Positions 41,512 through 51,413 of a DNA stretch of 51,413 nt are shown one piece after another (position 1 is the stretch's first letter; the number at the start of each line of letters is the position of its first letter). This DNA comes from Poronia punctata (taxonomy: Eukaryota; Ascomycota; Sordariomycetes; Xylariales; Xylariaceae). The notes beneath the pieces are model-generated. The model was given only the letters and a program-made list of their open reading frames with translations. It was not told where the DNA came from and did no database searches. The position numbers and the translations under genes are program-made. The stretch covers positions 1-51,413 of the forward strand of contig MU401695.1 of the NCBI GenBank assembly GCA_022579005.1, given 5' to 3'.

Positions 41512-43028
41512 ATGGCCTCATCCTCGCGTAGCGGTGGCGACCATCGCCCTGTCCATCAGGATTATATAGCGCGGATTCGATATTCCAATGCCTTGCCGCC
41601 GCCGCCAAACCCTCCTAAATTTCTCGATATTCCGAACATCGGTCTCGCCAGCGGTCAATACACAGCACATGCCTTCGGCTCACGGCTGGCCCGAGAACAA
41701 CCGCTCAACATTGAGGCAGATGCAGAGTTGGGGATGCCCCTGGACTTGATTGGAATGCCCGGCGTCTTCGATGGTAACGAGAGCTGTAAGTCCATATTTG
41801 GAAAACATTCAGCTTTTCGGATCGCGTCTTGCTAACATGCTGCGCAGCTATACAGGCGCCCTCTCAGACACCTTCTATTAATTTGCTTCACCCTCACGAT
41901 CGCGCGCTCCTCCGGCCTTTGCAGACGCTCGGCAAGCCAAAACCGGCAGATGCCGCGGTTTCTTTCCTCCGACGGACGGAGTACATTTCATCTGCCACCT
42001 CCAAGAGCAAGCCTGAAGCTGGACCGCTACGTGCTCTGAACCCTACGCCCTTAAAGCGTCCAACCAAGCGACCGTCGCCCGAGCCGGACCGAGACTCGCC
42101 AGCTTATGTCAAGAGAAAGATCGACCAGAGCTTCTCTGTAGCCGCCGCCAGTTTGAAGGACAAGACCCGGGTCAAGCATCCCACGAAGCGAAACCTCAAA
42201 CTCGTAGACAGCTATCCCATGGTTCCAGATCTGGATTCTTTTCCAGATTACGGGGGTTATTTCACCATCAAATTTACCAACAACCCGGTCCCCGCCTCCG
42301 GCGTCTATGACAAACGCCTTCTGAATGCCATTATTAATCCTATTGCAGCATCCGAGGAGGAGGATGCGGCCTACAAGGTGGCGAAGCAAGCCTATGAAAG
42401 AGATCCCGCCAATAACTCTAAACCCACGAATCCTCAACGCTACAACTATTTCCTGAGCGACTCTCTCGAGACGGCAGAGAAATTTAACCAGCGATTTGAC
42501 GTACTGAATCCCGACAACAATGATGACGCTCTATATACAAGTCACAACAGCGAGGGCAACGGCTGTTTCCAGTTCCGATTTGTCCGAACGTACGAGACCA
42601 AGGAAGATTTAGAGCTCGATAATACCACGAAATATGACGAAGAGCTGCTAATCTCGTTTAATAACGACGATACGGTCGACCAGAAGGCTGTCTTTTACAC
42701 GCCCGTCATCCACCGCGTTGTCATGAAACCTCAGCGTTCCAGGACCATCCATCGCAACGCCGGCCTCGAGGACGAGCAGGAGGAGATCCCCGACCGACTT
42801 GCTATCACCGTCAACGATTTCGACGAGGAAACCAGAAATATCATTGAAAAGTGGTCGACAAACCCATACAAAGATCCTTTCCCAAACGAGAATGATGAAA
42901 ACGAGGCGGGAGAGAAGCCACAGCAGGAGGAGGGCGATGCTGTCAATGGCGGCGAAAATGATGTCGTTCCGACTGGTGAACGAGACTCAGACGAGGATCA
43001 GGATGCCGAGGGCGATGAAGAAGATTGA
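41512..43028 (+). CDS. paf1: Paf1 subunit of the RNA polymerase II Paf1 complex
   Basis: Two exons, 41512-41785 and 41848-43028, with a 62-nt intron carrying a GCTAAC branch site; 484 residues. The N-terminus has QDYIARIRYSNALPPPPNPP and PKFLDIPN, the standard Paf1 opening. It continues with PHDRALLRPL, SFLRRTEYISS (about residues 130-150), DSYPMVPDLDSFPDYGGYF and KFNQRFDVLNPD. The C-terminal third is strongly acidic (runs of Glu/Asp to residue 484), as in other Paf1 proteins. The complex travels with RNA polymerase II and is needed for H2B ubiquitination and H3K4/K36 methylation. It is transcribed away from rer1 and convergent with the haspin gene, with about 1.5 kb between their stops. Confidence 0.94.
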
Positions 43029-44501
43029 TATGTTGGACATTCTGTGGCGGCGAGGACGGTATCTTAGTAAGGCCGCTCTAGCACATAACAGACCATGCTC
43101 AATGCGTGTTCCACATAGACTGGAGGGCCTTGTTGTTTTCCTCCACTCCGAGGTATAAGAAAAAGCAAGCGGGGGTATATTTTAACTAAATGAGAATTTA
43201 TTTGGGTGCGAGAAGGCCGCCTTCATGGGCGTGTAAGTTACATAGACAGGTATCAGGTAGCATTGCTTGGCTTTCCCGGGGGGGTGAAGTATATCGAGGA
43301 AAGAAGAATTATTGATCGTGGTCAATACCCTCTCTCGTCCTGTTATATGTGACTTTGTGTTTGCGCAGCTAAAAGCAGCGTCCCCTCCTCAAGTTTTTTA
43401 CAGCGTAATATCATTTATACACCGTATATCAAGGGCAGACGACCTCCGTCGCCCGCTCTTCGAAATGCCTTCTAAAGCATCTTGTGTCTCATGTGCCTCT
43501 TTTATTACAGATCAAAGTCTCTGGTGATGTAAATTTCCGCAGCTAGTTGTCTATGGGGATTGTTCGACCTACTCTACTGCAAGGTAAGTTAGTTATCAGG
43601 GACGTGGTGATCGAGTAGGAATAATTTCCATACTCATTATGCAGCATATCTAGTGGTCGATGCTTCCTCGTCCTATCCCAGCGGCGTTTCGTGGACCGTA
43701 TATTACTGGTATTTGGCCAATCCTTTCCTCCGCACCTGTTTATTTCCCCTCCATATGTCAAATGGGTTACGATCCACGCAAGTTGAATCTCTCCAGGTAT
43801 TCTTCCACAGATCGGGTCGTCTTTCAAGGTCCCGCCGATGAAGACGCCTTCCACACGGATGGGATGGAAGCTAAAAGTCTGATCTAATTAGGCGCCACGC
43901 TTTTCGAAATGACCGATGGGTTGGGGTAGAGGGGAGCGCTGTTGGAAGTCTCGGGAATACGCATGAGCGGATGGAAATGCCAGGCCGATCCAAACAGGAG
44001 CTGGCCAAGCTCTGGTCAACGGTTTCCAACCACAGAAGCGTAATTGAGGTGGTTATCCCGGGCTGGCGCTTACCAGGCCATTTAATGGGCAGGATTACGG
44101 ATGTTACCATGGGAAATGTACCTACTTGCCAAGTATCAACATACATAGTAGGTATGGTCACGTGGATAGTGTTTCCGATTTTACTCATGACCGAGTCGCT
44201 CTTTCCTATTCGTATGTATGCACAGTGGATTGCTTGGGGGGGCATTGCTCATGCCCAGGACCTATATTCTTTGGGATAACTTCTCCAGAGCCATCCGGTG
44301 TTACCCTCACTATTAATCCATATAGTTCTATAATACATGAAGTACACGCTGATCCCCGCTCTTAACGACGTTTTGTACGTGGTCAGCCGTGGCCTGAAAA
44401 TGACCAAAAAGTGACCAAATCAAAGAACTCGCTCGCTAACATGTGTGCCCCAATAAACCCTAGTCAACGCCTTCCGAGACAGTAAATCCCATCTACCTTG
44501 G
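43029..44501. other. convergent intergenic interval
   Basis: About 1.5 kb between the stops of paf1 and haspin. The longest frame (43971-44279, plus, 102 codons) is hydrophobic at its end but has no homology I recognise and overlaps equally long frames on the other strand. I regard the stretch as non-coding, with both 3' UTRs. Confidence 0.55.
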
Positions 44502-46189
44502 TTATACAACAACCGATAGTCGTTTGCGCCGGGACCGTCGAAGACAGGAGTCGTCAGCATCCTGATCATCGGCCGTATTCAGAATCGATAGAATCGACCT
44601 TTCCGCCTCGTCTCTCTCATCTATCAACTGCTCCTGTTCTAGCCACCCCGACATGACGGCGTAGAGCAGAATATCACTTGCACTCTCGAAGCCAGGCACG
44701 TTTGCTTCCGCTTCTGGGTTGAGATAGCGCCAGAGCTCCTTCGTTGTGCGCTTAAAGGTATTGACTTCTTTCTTTGGCCCACGGAAGTTCTCCACCATCC
44801 ACTGGTATATGTACGCAAGCCATAGGAGGTTGGTGTACGGCTCGTGCACGGCCCACGAGATGGTGCCGTCGATGCCGTCCGCGTATGGCTTATCGTGACT
44901 CTCGGGCGGGAGGCATACGCGATCACCCCTGAGCAGAAAAGATCTCATCTGCCGATACACCCGGCATTGTGGGGCATGATCGCTTGTGAAGAGGCTAAGA
45001 TCTCGTTCTAGATCATAAGCGATAGGTTCCGAGTCCAACTCGGCTTGCGCCCTAGAGAGACCGTAGTCCAATATCGTGATTTCGAGGCCGGAAAACCCAA
45101 AGTGACCCGTCCGGTGTCTGTTTTCTCGAGGGACGGGTTCCCCTACTTTTCGAACGCACAGGTTGCCTTCGTGCAGATCTCGATGCTGAATCTTTTGTCA
45201 GCATATTGTCCTTTACCAGGCTACGTAGAAGAATACAAAGGAAAGCGTACCTCGAACCCGATCTTCGCCTCCGCACGCGCTAGTGCGATAGCAACATGGA
45301 AAAAGATATCCCAGAGCTGATCAGCCGTGACAAGTTCGAAGTCTTCGAGAGCAATTCCGGCATCTCCAAGTTCTACCACGAGGAATTTTGTATCGTCGAG
45401 GTATCTGCTAGGTGAAGGGTAAAACTGCAACCTGTCGGGATCCTCTCTCTTGCTTTTCTGGTGGAAATTCTGATGCGTCTTGAGAAGCTCGCGGCAACTC
45501 TTTCCCTTCACGATATACCGCTCCTTATAGACAACGAATCCGGGGATGTCGGCCACCCATTCTGAAATCTTCAATTCTCCTAACAGGTCGGACTCCGTGT
45601 GGGGCTGTTCATCCACAAGTCCTGCCTTCTGTTGCATCTTGGTCTGTGGTTTTATCGGCGACTCCATTCGGATTACTTTTATGATGCTTGTCCCGCGCTC
45701 GTTTGTCACTCGATATACCTCTGCGTAGGATGCTTCTGCAATCTTGACGATATCGTCACCCGGCGGACAGACTTCTGCCCAGGTTAGGACCTGTAATTCC
45801 TTGGATTCATTTCTTGGCGTCCGCGGTTCCCGGTCCTCTTCTACATCTGACTCATCCTTTTCAATTGATGGTGGTATAAGCACCGTCGTTTGAATCACCT
45901 GGGGTTCCGGTTCTGTTTCTTTGGGCGGGTCCAACGGGATCGACTGCCTCGTTTTCCTCCGCGTATGTGGGAGTGGGCTTGTTGGATCTGTGTTCTCATC
46001 TCCAATCTGAATTGACGACATATCATGCGCCAACTTCAAAAGGCCATCGTCGTCGGTACTGTGTTCCTCTGGTATCACTGGTTTTGCCGTTCGTATGGGC
46101 GTTTGGGGCAGTTCGACAAACAAGCGCCCAGCCCGTGCTGGCTTCTTGCTTTGTTTCCCATACCGCCGTACTGTATTTTGCTTGGACAT
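44502..46189 (-). CDS. haspin-family protein kinase
   Basis: Two exons, 46189-45251 and 45191-44502, with a 59-nt intron; 542 residues. The first 130 residues are basic then acidic and disordered, with a KTRQSIPLDPP stretch. The kinase domain has a loop IAEASYAEVYRV (about 150-161), the lysine in GTSIIKVIRM (K171), catalytic HRDLHEGN (D318) and a DYG in place of DFG (ITILDYG, D355), which is characteristic of haspin. IDGTISWAVHEPYTNLLWL and WRYLNP follow in the C-lobe. Haspin phosphorylates histone H3 on Thr3 at centromeres to recruit the chromosomal passenger complex. It is divergent from the CCDC47-like gene, with 544 bp between starts. Confidence 0.94.
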
Positions 46190-46733
46190 TTTGCCGATAC
46201 GTTGAAGTGGGTAATACTATAAGTCGCCGTTTTCTTTGTTCTTGTCAAGTCCTCGTGCCAAAGACCTTTGTCTTACTCGTCTTAAGACGTTGTTGCTCGC
46301 ATGTGTGTTTACATTCAACGGCTCCACAGTTCCTCCCCGGCAACCATCCCGACACCTCAAGGGTCGGTTACCCCAAAGACGGGATGTAATAGTGGGGCCT
46401 CGACTCGAGTCGACAAGCCACAACGGCCGCCACAACAGCCCTAGACTAAATCCAGGCGATGGTTGGAGATTGGAGTGATGAACTAAACCCCACGTGGAAA
46501 TTAGCTGAAATGAATGAGCTGATGAGATGTACACGTAACCTATCGTAGTATCACAACTGTGGAGCGTCGTGTCTGATTGGACCCCAATTCTTGGGTCTCC
46601 TTGTGGTGTGCTTTCCTGGCGAATTACCAACCTATTGGAGAAGATCTACCCATTTACGTCTGTCGTCGTCTCTTTACTGTACTCAACATCACCGCGTACG
46701 TAATTGCACAATTCTGCAAGAACGTCTGCGAAG
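46190..46733. promoter_or_regulatory. bidirectional promoter region (haspin / CCDC47-like)
   Basis: 544 bp between two divergent start codons with no ORF of its own that I can support. It contains a CTCGACTCGAGTCGAC palindromic stretch at about 46397-46414. TATA or CCAAT elements at convincing spacing were not identified. Confidence 0.5.
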
Positions 46734-48245
46734 ATGGCCGACTTTCTGAAGAACGTTCTTGGAGGTAATAAGCCGGCTGATACTCCTGCGGCGAAACCGG
46801 GTTCTGGTATGTGTTACTTTCCCCTGACCTCATGCGCCGAGTACGGCTCTCCGGACATTGGCGGCCGTTTATCCGCCATTGACCTGGCACAAACTCGCGA
46901 CGCCATCAAAAGCATGTTCCAGATGGACAAGAAACTAATAAACGCGCCTAGATTTCGCCGATTTCGCCGAAGCGCCCGCACCTACACCGTTGCCTTTCCA
47001 GACCACGGCCAGCACCCCAAACTTTGGCGGCCCTGTCCCAACCGCGCGACCCTACACGAAATGGTACAATGTACATGAGCGCCATAGCCTGAGCGAGTTT
47101 CGCACCGAAGGAATCATTCTATCCATCATCGGTGTGGTCTGTCTCCTTCACCTTTTCGGCGCCCGGCTCAACCGGGCCAAGACAAGGGCTTGGGCCAAGG
47201 CACACGCGTCTCTATTAACCAGCGAGTTTGCTCTCGTTGGATTGGGCAGATCGCAAATCTCCGAGGACGAACCCGAAAAGATATTGAAAGAGAAGAGCTT
47301 GTTCGAATTCGCTGGGTACGCGACTGGCCGACAGAATGTTGCCTTCATGGATATCAAGCTGTCGCTGATGAAGCGTTTCAACCCTCTGGTTCTACTCCCC
47401 GAGTATCTCATTGGTTTTCTTTTCGAGAGCTATCCGGTCCCCGAGGACTCATTGGGAGCCACCATCTACCCCTTTGACGGAAAAGAGGCCCAGATCGTCC
47501 CCCCTCTGCCCGGTGCCGCCGAAGTTCGGAGCAAGGATTCCAAGAGCGCCTTTGACGGGTTCGTTTGGGCTGTCGTGAACAAGGATAAGATGAAGGAGCT
47601 CCGAGATGAGCGATACGATGTTTCGATCACCTCTACCAAAGATCATGCTAAGCTACCCATTTGGGCCACTGTTATGAGTGAGAGTGCGGAAATCACCCAG
47701 GCCCTCCTGACAGATGAGCTGGTCGATGCCGTTAAGAAGGCCGGCGATCTGTTTGACTACCTCATCGTCAGCGACCAGCCCGTCGAGAAGCCCAAGACGT
47801 AAGTATCATGACGCTCTTTCATAACATACCCGCCCAAAAGAAATAGTATATCCTAACCCGATTGTGCCATAGTTTGGAAGAGGCTGTCCCGCGCAAGCGC
47901 ATCTTCATCAGATACCGCCTACCATCGTCCAACAACTACGAGGATCTTGTTCCTCTATTCTCCTACTTTGTCCGCCTACCCGACCACCTGGCAACGGCAG
48001 CGCACTTCCGGCCCGAAGTCCTCCGTAAGGTCAAGAGTGTTCGAGACGAGAACATCAAGCAGATCCAGAAGCTTGCCGATGAGGAGAAGGCCGAGGAGCG
48101 TGCTCTGGAGCGCGACAGGCTCAGGAAAGCTAAGCGTGATGCCGAGCTCAATGCGCTTGACGCCAAAGCCCAGAAGAAATATCTGGAGAAGGAACGAGAG
48201 AAGGAGATTCGCAAGGCTGCCAAGAAACAGACTGTGCGAGCATAA
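46734..48245 (+). CDS. CCDC47-like ER membrane protein (DUF1682)
   Basis: Three exons: 46734-46806, 46952-47798, 47873-48245; 430 residues. A Pro/Thr-rich N-terminus is followed by a single membrane segment (about 77-96, GIILSIIGVVCLLHLFGARL). The conserved cytosolic domain has WAKAHASLLTSEFALVG, FEFAGYATGRQNV, FDGFVWAVVNKDKM and IRYRLPSSNNYEDLVPLFSY. The protein ends in a long charged Arg/Lys/Glu coiled coil (about 370-430). CCDC47 homologues bind ribosomes at the ER translocon as part of the PAT complex that helps multi-pass protein insertion, and affect ER calcium; this role in fungi is inferred. The start ATG 46734 lies in good context (AAGATGGCC). It is tail to tail with the Ecm15-like gene, 385 bp between stops. 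Confidence 0.93.
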
Positions 48246-48630
48246 AGCGGATTGCATAAGTCCGCACCCGGCGAGATTCGCCTTATAATGTCGTCGCGGT
48301 TGAAATAATAACGTTGGAACGGTTGTACAGGAGGTGGTAACATCATTAAAACGATAGAGATGGCGTTAGGTCAACCAAATGATTGTACGGTGGGGAGCTG
48401 AAGGAAAAAGTTCATGGTCGCATGGTCGGTCACATTTGCATGTACGTGTACAACAACCAAACTAGTTACTGTTGAAGACGGAGAGACCAGCTTGCTATGG
48501 CAGGTGGTTCTTGGCTTGATGTTGATATGAATATGGTTCGAGCTTTTTTGGTATCCCTTTCTTCCAGCCTACACCTCATACGCGTATAAAACGTCACCAC
48601 ATGTGATCCAAAAACGCTCTTCCATCCTTC

Positions 48631-49283
48631 TCAAGAGCTTGACGCCGCCAGTATATCCTCGACACGCTTCACCTTGTCCTTTGCAGTCTGCTTCTTGTCC
48701 GTTCTGTATGTTGATTTTTCATTGTTACTTTCATTTCTTACCTCGGTAAAACTCTTGAGAGTAAGACAAATAGGGGACACGACATGCATATTTGTAGAAA
48801 AAGAGATATAAAAAAGGTAGGAGGACTCACCTCGTCCCAACCCTCATAGAACTCTGCACGCGCACCACGCCTTTCGCATGGACAACAGTATGTGCTTGTC
48901 CAATGACTTTCATGACCTCATCCCATGAACCTTCTATATTCCCTCCCCCCCCCCCTCCCCCTTTTAGTAGGCATGTACAACAACAAACACGTAACATTTC
49001 ACTTCCAAATCCGATCTCAACATACCTACTGTTGTCCCCGCGGAATGCATCGTATAAACGAGCCCACTGGCCTGAAGAAGTTTCTGTACCTCTGCTACTT
49101 CTTCTGCGACGGAGACGGATCCTGTGCCGACCTGGGTAGGTAGATGATGAAAAAGTCAACCATCTATGTTTTTTTTTGGTTTGTTTGTTCGGTAGGAAAG
49201 GAAGGGAGGTATAAAAGACATACGGGAATGAGACAAAAATCGGCATAACACCGCTCGGGCGTAGCGATGTGGGCATAGGCCAT
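48631..49283 (-). CDS. ecm15: Ecm15/MTH1187-like (DUF77) protein
   Basis: Four short exons: 49283-49224, 49131-49026, 48933-48831, 48703-48631; 113 residues, with all phases closing. The protein reads YADFCLIP then VGTGSVSVAEEVAEVQKLL, YTMHSAGTTVEGSWDEVMKV, GQAHTVVHAKGVVRVQSSMR and VGTRTDKKQTAKDKVKRVED. These are the full conserved blocks of the MTH1187/YqgV family, including yeast Ecm15 (YBL001C). Structures in the family are tetramers of ferredoxin-like folds; thiamine or anion binding has been proposed, so the exact role is uncertain. Intron 2 (49025-48934) carries a long G-tract on the coding strand close to its acceptor. A long open frame across 48827-49315 is a read-through of two introns, not the protein. 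Confidence 0.93.
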
Positions 49284-49480
49284 TGTATTGCTAGATTCTC
49301 CTCCACTAGGCGCACGAGATTTATGCTGTTTATTTGGAGGTTTGTTGTGCGTTCGAAGCAGAGTGAGATTGTTAAGGTGATAGTGTTGATTTGTTTGGAA
49401 GTGGGTTGGTAGGTTCTACCTACTCGTATTCTCAGGCTGTAAAAGGTAAGTAGGTAGGTATTGTACCGGGAGATTGAAGG
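49284..49480. other. upstream region of the Ecm15-like gene
   Basis: Normal-composition DNA upstream of the minus-strand start, with a TACTCGTA motif at 49421-49428 and TAGGTAGGTA at about 49450. It ends where the AT-rich block begins. Confidence 0.5.
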
Positions 49481-51413
49481 AGGCTACAACAATTGTTAAC
49501 GTTGTATAACGGCTACAACTGTTATTAATTTTACAATCGTTGTAGATTTTATAAGCGTTAAGAGCTTAGAGGTAACCTTTTTATAAAAATATATGCAAAA
49601 GTACTTTTAATTAGGTCTTTTAAAAGGTTAGTAAATATAGTAAAAAAAATACGCCAGGCTTGCTATAAAGTACACTATAAACTTTATAAAAACATAATTA
49701 GCAACAAAACTTTTTTAATTTAATAATTAATTACTTAAAAACTTGTATTTATACTTTTTAGCATTAATATAATTAAATAATCTATTTAAAAAAAAAAAAA
49801 AAAACTTAAAAGCAATAAGTAGCAATTAAATATGCTAACTAGGCAATTAATAAAGTTTGCACTAGCGTTTACTATAGTTTACTATATAATTTTAAACCTG
49901 TTTTTTTATTTACTATATTTAAACAAAAATAAAAAAAATAAAAATAAAACCTATATAAACACTTTTTTAAGCGTATTATTATTATTTAATATAAAAGGTT
50001 TTATTAAGTATATGCTAATAATAAAGGCAGCTATATAAACTATTTATTAGTCTAGCTAGGGGTTAATATAATTATAACACGTTACTATTTATAGTACTAT
50101 GTTAACTTAATTAACTAAAAGGAAAAGAAAGTTATAAGGACTTTTTTTAGCAAGTTTTATATAGCTATAAAAGTCTATAATTAATTAAGACCTATTAGCA
50201 ATATAAAAGGGATACGTATACCTTATATATTTAATATATAAAGAACACGTACTTTATATATACTAATTATATACTATATATATATACTGCGCGTATACTT
50301 TTTTAATAAAGTAAGTTTAATGCAATTTATAATAAATGTATAAAAAACTAAATATTTATATTTATAAAATATTTGCGTTTTAATAGTTTTAATATAGTTA
50401 ATAAGGTTAAAAGTATTAAAAAGGATTTTAATACTTGCTATTTTTTTTTAACTATATTTTTATTTTTTTATGCTTTTGTTTTTAATTTATAGGCAATTTA
50501 CTATTGCTTTAATTTTTATTTATATTTAATTTGTTATAATAAAAAACTTAAGTGCTTAGTTAAAAGTTTTTTTTATAAATAAATTTGCAAAGTTATTTTT
50601 TTTATTAATTTAATATACTTTTATAATCTTTTTTTTTTTATAAAATTTTTATAGCAACATTATATTAATTATAAAACGTTTTTTATATATACTTTTAAGT
50701 TTTATAAAATATTAGTAAAGCAACTTAAAATTAATATAAAGTACTAAAGAAATTAAAAGTAATTTAAGTACTTTAAAAATTAAGTATAAAGTAGTACATA
50801 AAGCAATAGCGCTATTAACTTTGTTAACTATACTATATAGTTTATTAGCAAAAATAAATTAAGTAATGCGCTTATATTTATTTAAGTTTTAATATATAAT
50901 ATTGCTAGTAATTTTATATTTATTTTGTTTATAATTTAAAATTAATTTAGTGGTAAAAATAATTATAAAACCAATTTAAAAGCTTAAGTTAGTATTATTA
51001 GTAAATAATCTATTTATAAAATAAATAGCTTTGCTTTTATTAAGTTTAAAAATATATATGTTAATTTATAGTGCTTATTTTTAATTTGCTAATTAATTTG
51101 CTTATTTAATGCTTAAATATTATTTTTTATAAGTTTAGTAATTTATATAGCTATTAATAAGTTAAATATAGCTTTAAGTTAATATATACTGCTAATATAT
51201 ATACTATATGCCTTTTAGCTAACATATTATTAAAAAGCATTAATTAAAATAAAATTAATTTTAATTAGATTTTTTACTTAACTTTTTTATATAAAAATTA
51301 CTTTTTTATTTTAAAAAATAACTTTTATACTATTAAACTTAATAGCTTGTTTTTTATTAAAAAATTGCTTTAGTTTTGCTTTAAATTTAGCTTTAAAAAG
51401 TTTGCTTTTTTTT
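49481..51413. other. extremely AT-rich, gene-free block
   Basis: The composition changes sharply at about 49480-49500 to mostly A, T and TA-rich words, with an A18 run at about 49786-49803. It runs to the window edge. Stops occur in all frames; the one longer frame (49832-50038) is a low-complexity Lys/Asn/Leu/Ile string and not credible. G and C survive mainly in short words such as GCTA, AAGG and TAGC. This is what RIP leaves of repeats in AT isochores. I could not recognise the source element and saw no paired terminal repeats within the window. Confidence 0.8.

Noticed and set aside
48827..49315. 162-codon minus-strand ORF
   Set aside because: It reads through two introns of the Ecm15-like gene and includes a Gly run from the C-tract; the spliced model restores all family blocks.
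49832..50038. 68-codon ORF in the AT-rich tail
   Set aside because: Low-complexity Lys/Asn/Ile/Leu string expected by chance in AT-rich DNA.
1..51413. CRISPR arrays, rRNA operons, riboswitches
   Set aside because: No regularly spaced repeat-spacer pattern and no rRNA signature; the organism is eukaryotic and all tandem arrays found are contiguous minisatellites.

Overview
The window is nuclear DNA of a filamentous ascomycete (Pezizomycotina, probably Sordariomycetes). The evidence is short GT-AG introns of about 47-150 nt with fungal branch sites, conserved single-copy fungal genes (Met30/SconB, Paf1, Rer1, haspin, twinfilin, succinate-fumarate carrier), a LaeA-type methyltransferase, and blocks of very AT-rich, stop-riddled DNA typical of repeat-induced point mutation (RIP). 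The species cannot be told from the sequence alone. Exon models were built by hand from reading frame, splice signals and protein family conservation, and for almost every gene the codon phases close exactly.

Layout. 1-5000 is gene-poor and carries a G-rich minisatellite, a frameshifted retroelement-like ORF and an intact orphan Ty3/gypsy-type gag. 5020-8164 holds a YdcF/DUF218 protein and a ferric-reductase-like transmembrane oxidoreductase. 8165-12659 holds a second, frameshifted gag relic and an intron-containing tRNA-Asn. 12660-18336 holds an FAD-dependent monooxygenase and, convergent to it, a LaeA-like SAM methyltransferase with nine exons; they are separated by a 33-bp tandem repeat block and about 2 kb of degenerate DNA. 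18337-21490 has no confident gene. 21491-24247 has twinfilin and the mitochondrial succinate-fumarate carrier, tail to tail. 25364-28735 is a complete but heavily RIP-mutated PIF-Harbinger transposon with matching terminal inverted repeats and a TAA target duplication. 28739-31849 has no confident gene.

From 31850 to 49283 the window is mostly housekeeping: the Met30/SconB F-box WD40 protein, mitochondrial enoyl-CoA hydratase, Rer1 (with an apparent 1-nt frameshift in its last exon), Paf1, a haspin kinase, a CCDC47-like ER protein and an Ecm15/MTH1187-like protein. A 3.8 kb gene-free gap lies between Met30 and the hydratase. Hydratase/Rer1 and haspin/CCDC47 are divergent pairs that probably share promoter regions. 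From about 49480 to the end the DNA changes abruptly to extremely AT-rich sequence with no credible gene, probably the edge of an AT isochore.

Functionally, the carrier and the hydratase both serve acetate/fatty-acid utilisation, and each has a CCTCGG hexamer (the core bound by FarA/FarB-type regulators) about 200 bp upstream of its start. The monooxygenase and methyltransferase could be a minimal accessory metabolism locus, but no backbone synthase is visible. I found no clearly undescribed system. The best leads are the monooxygenase/methyltransferase pair, the Rer1 frameshift, the orphan gag, and the contrast between RIP-decayed and frameshift-decayed elements.
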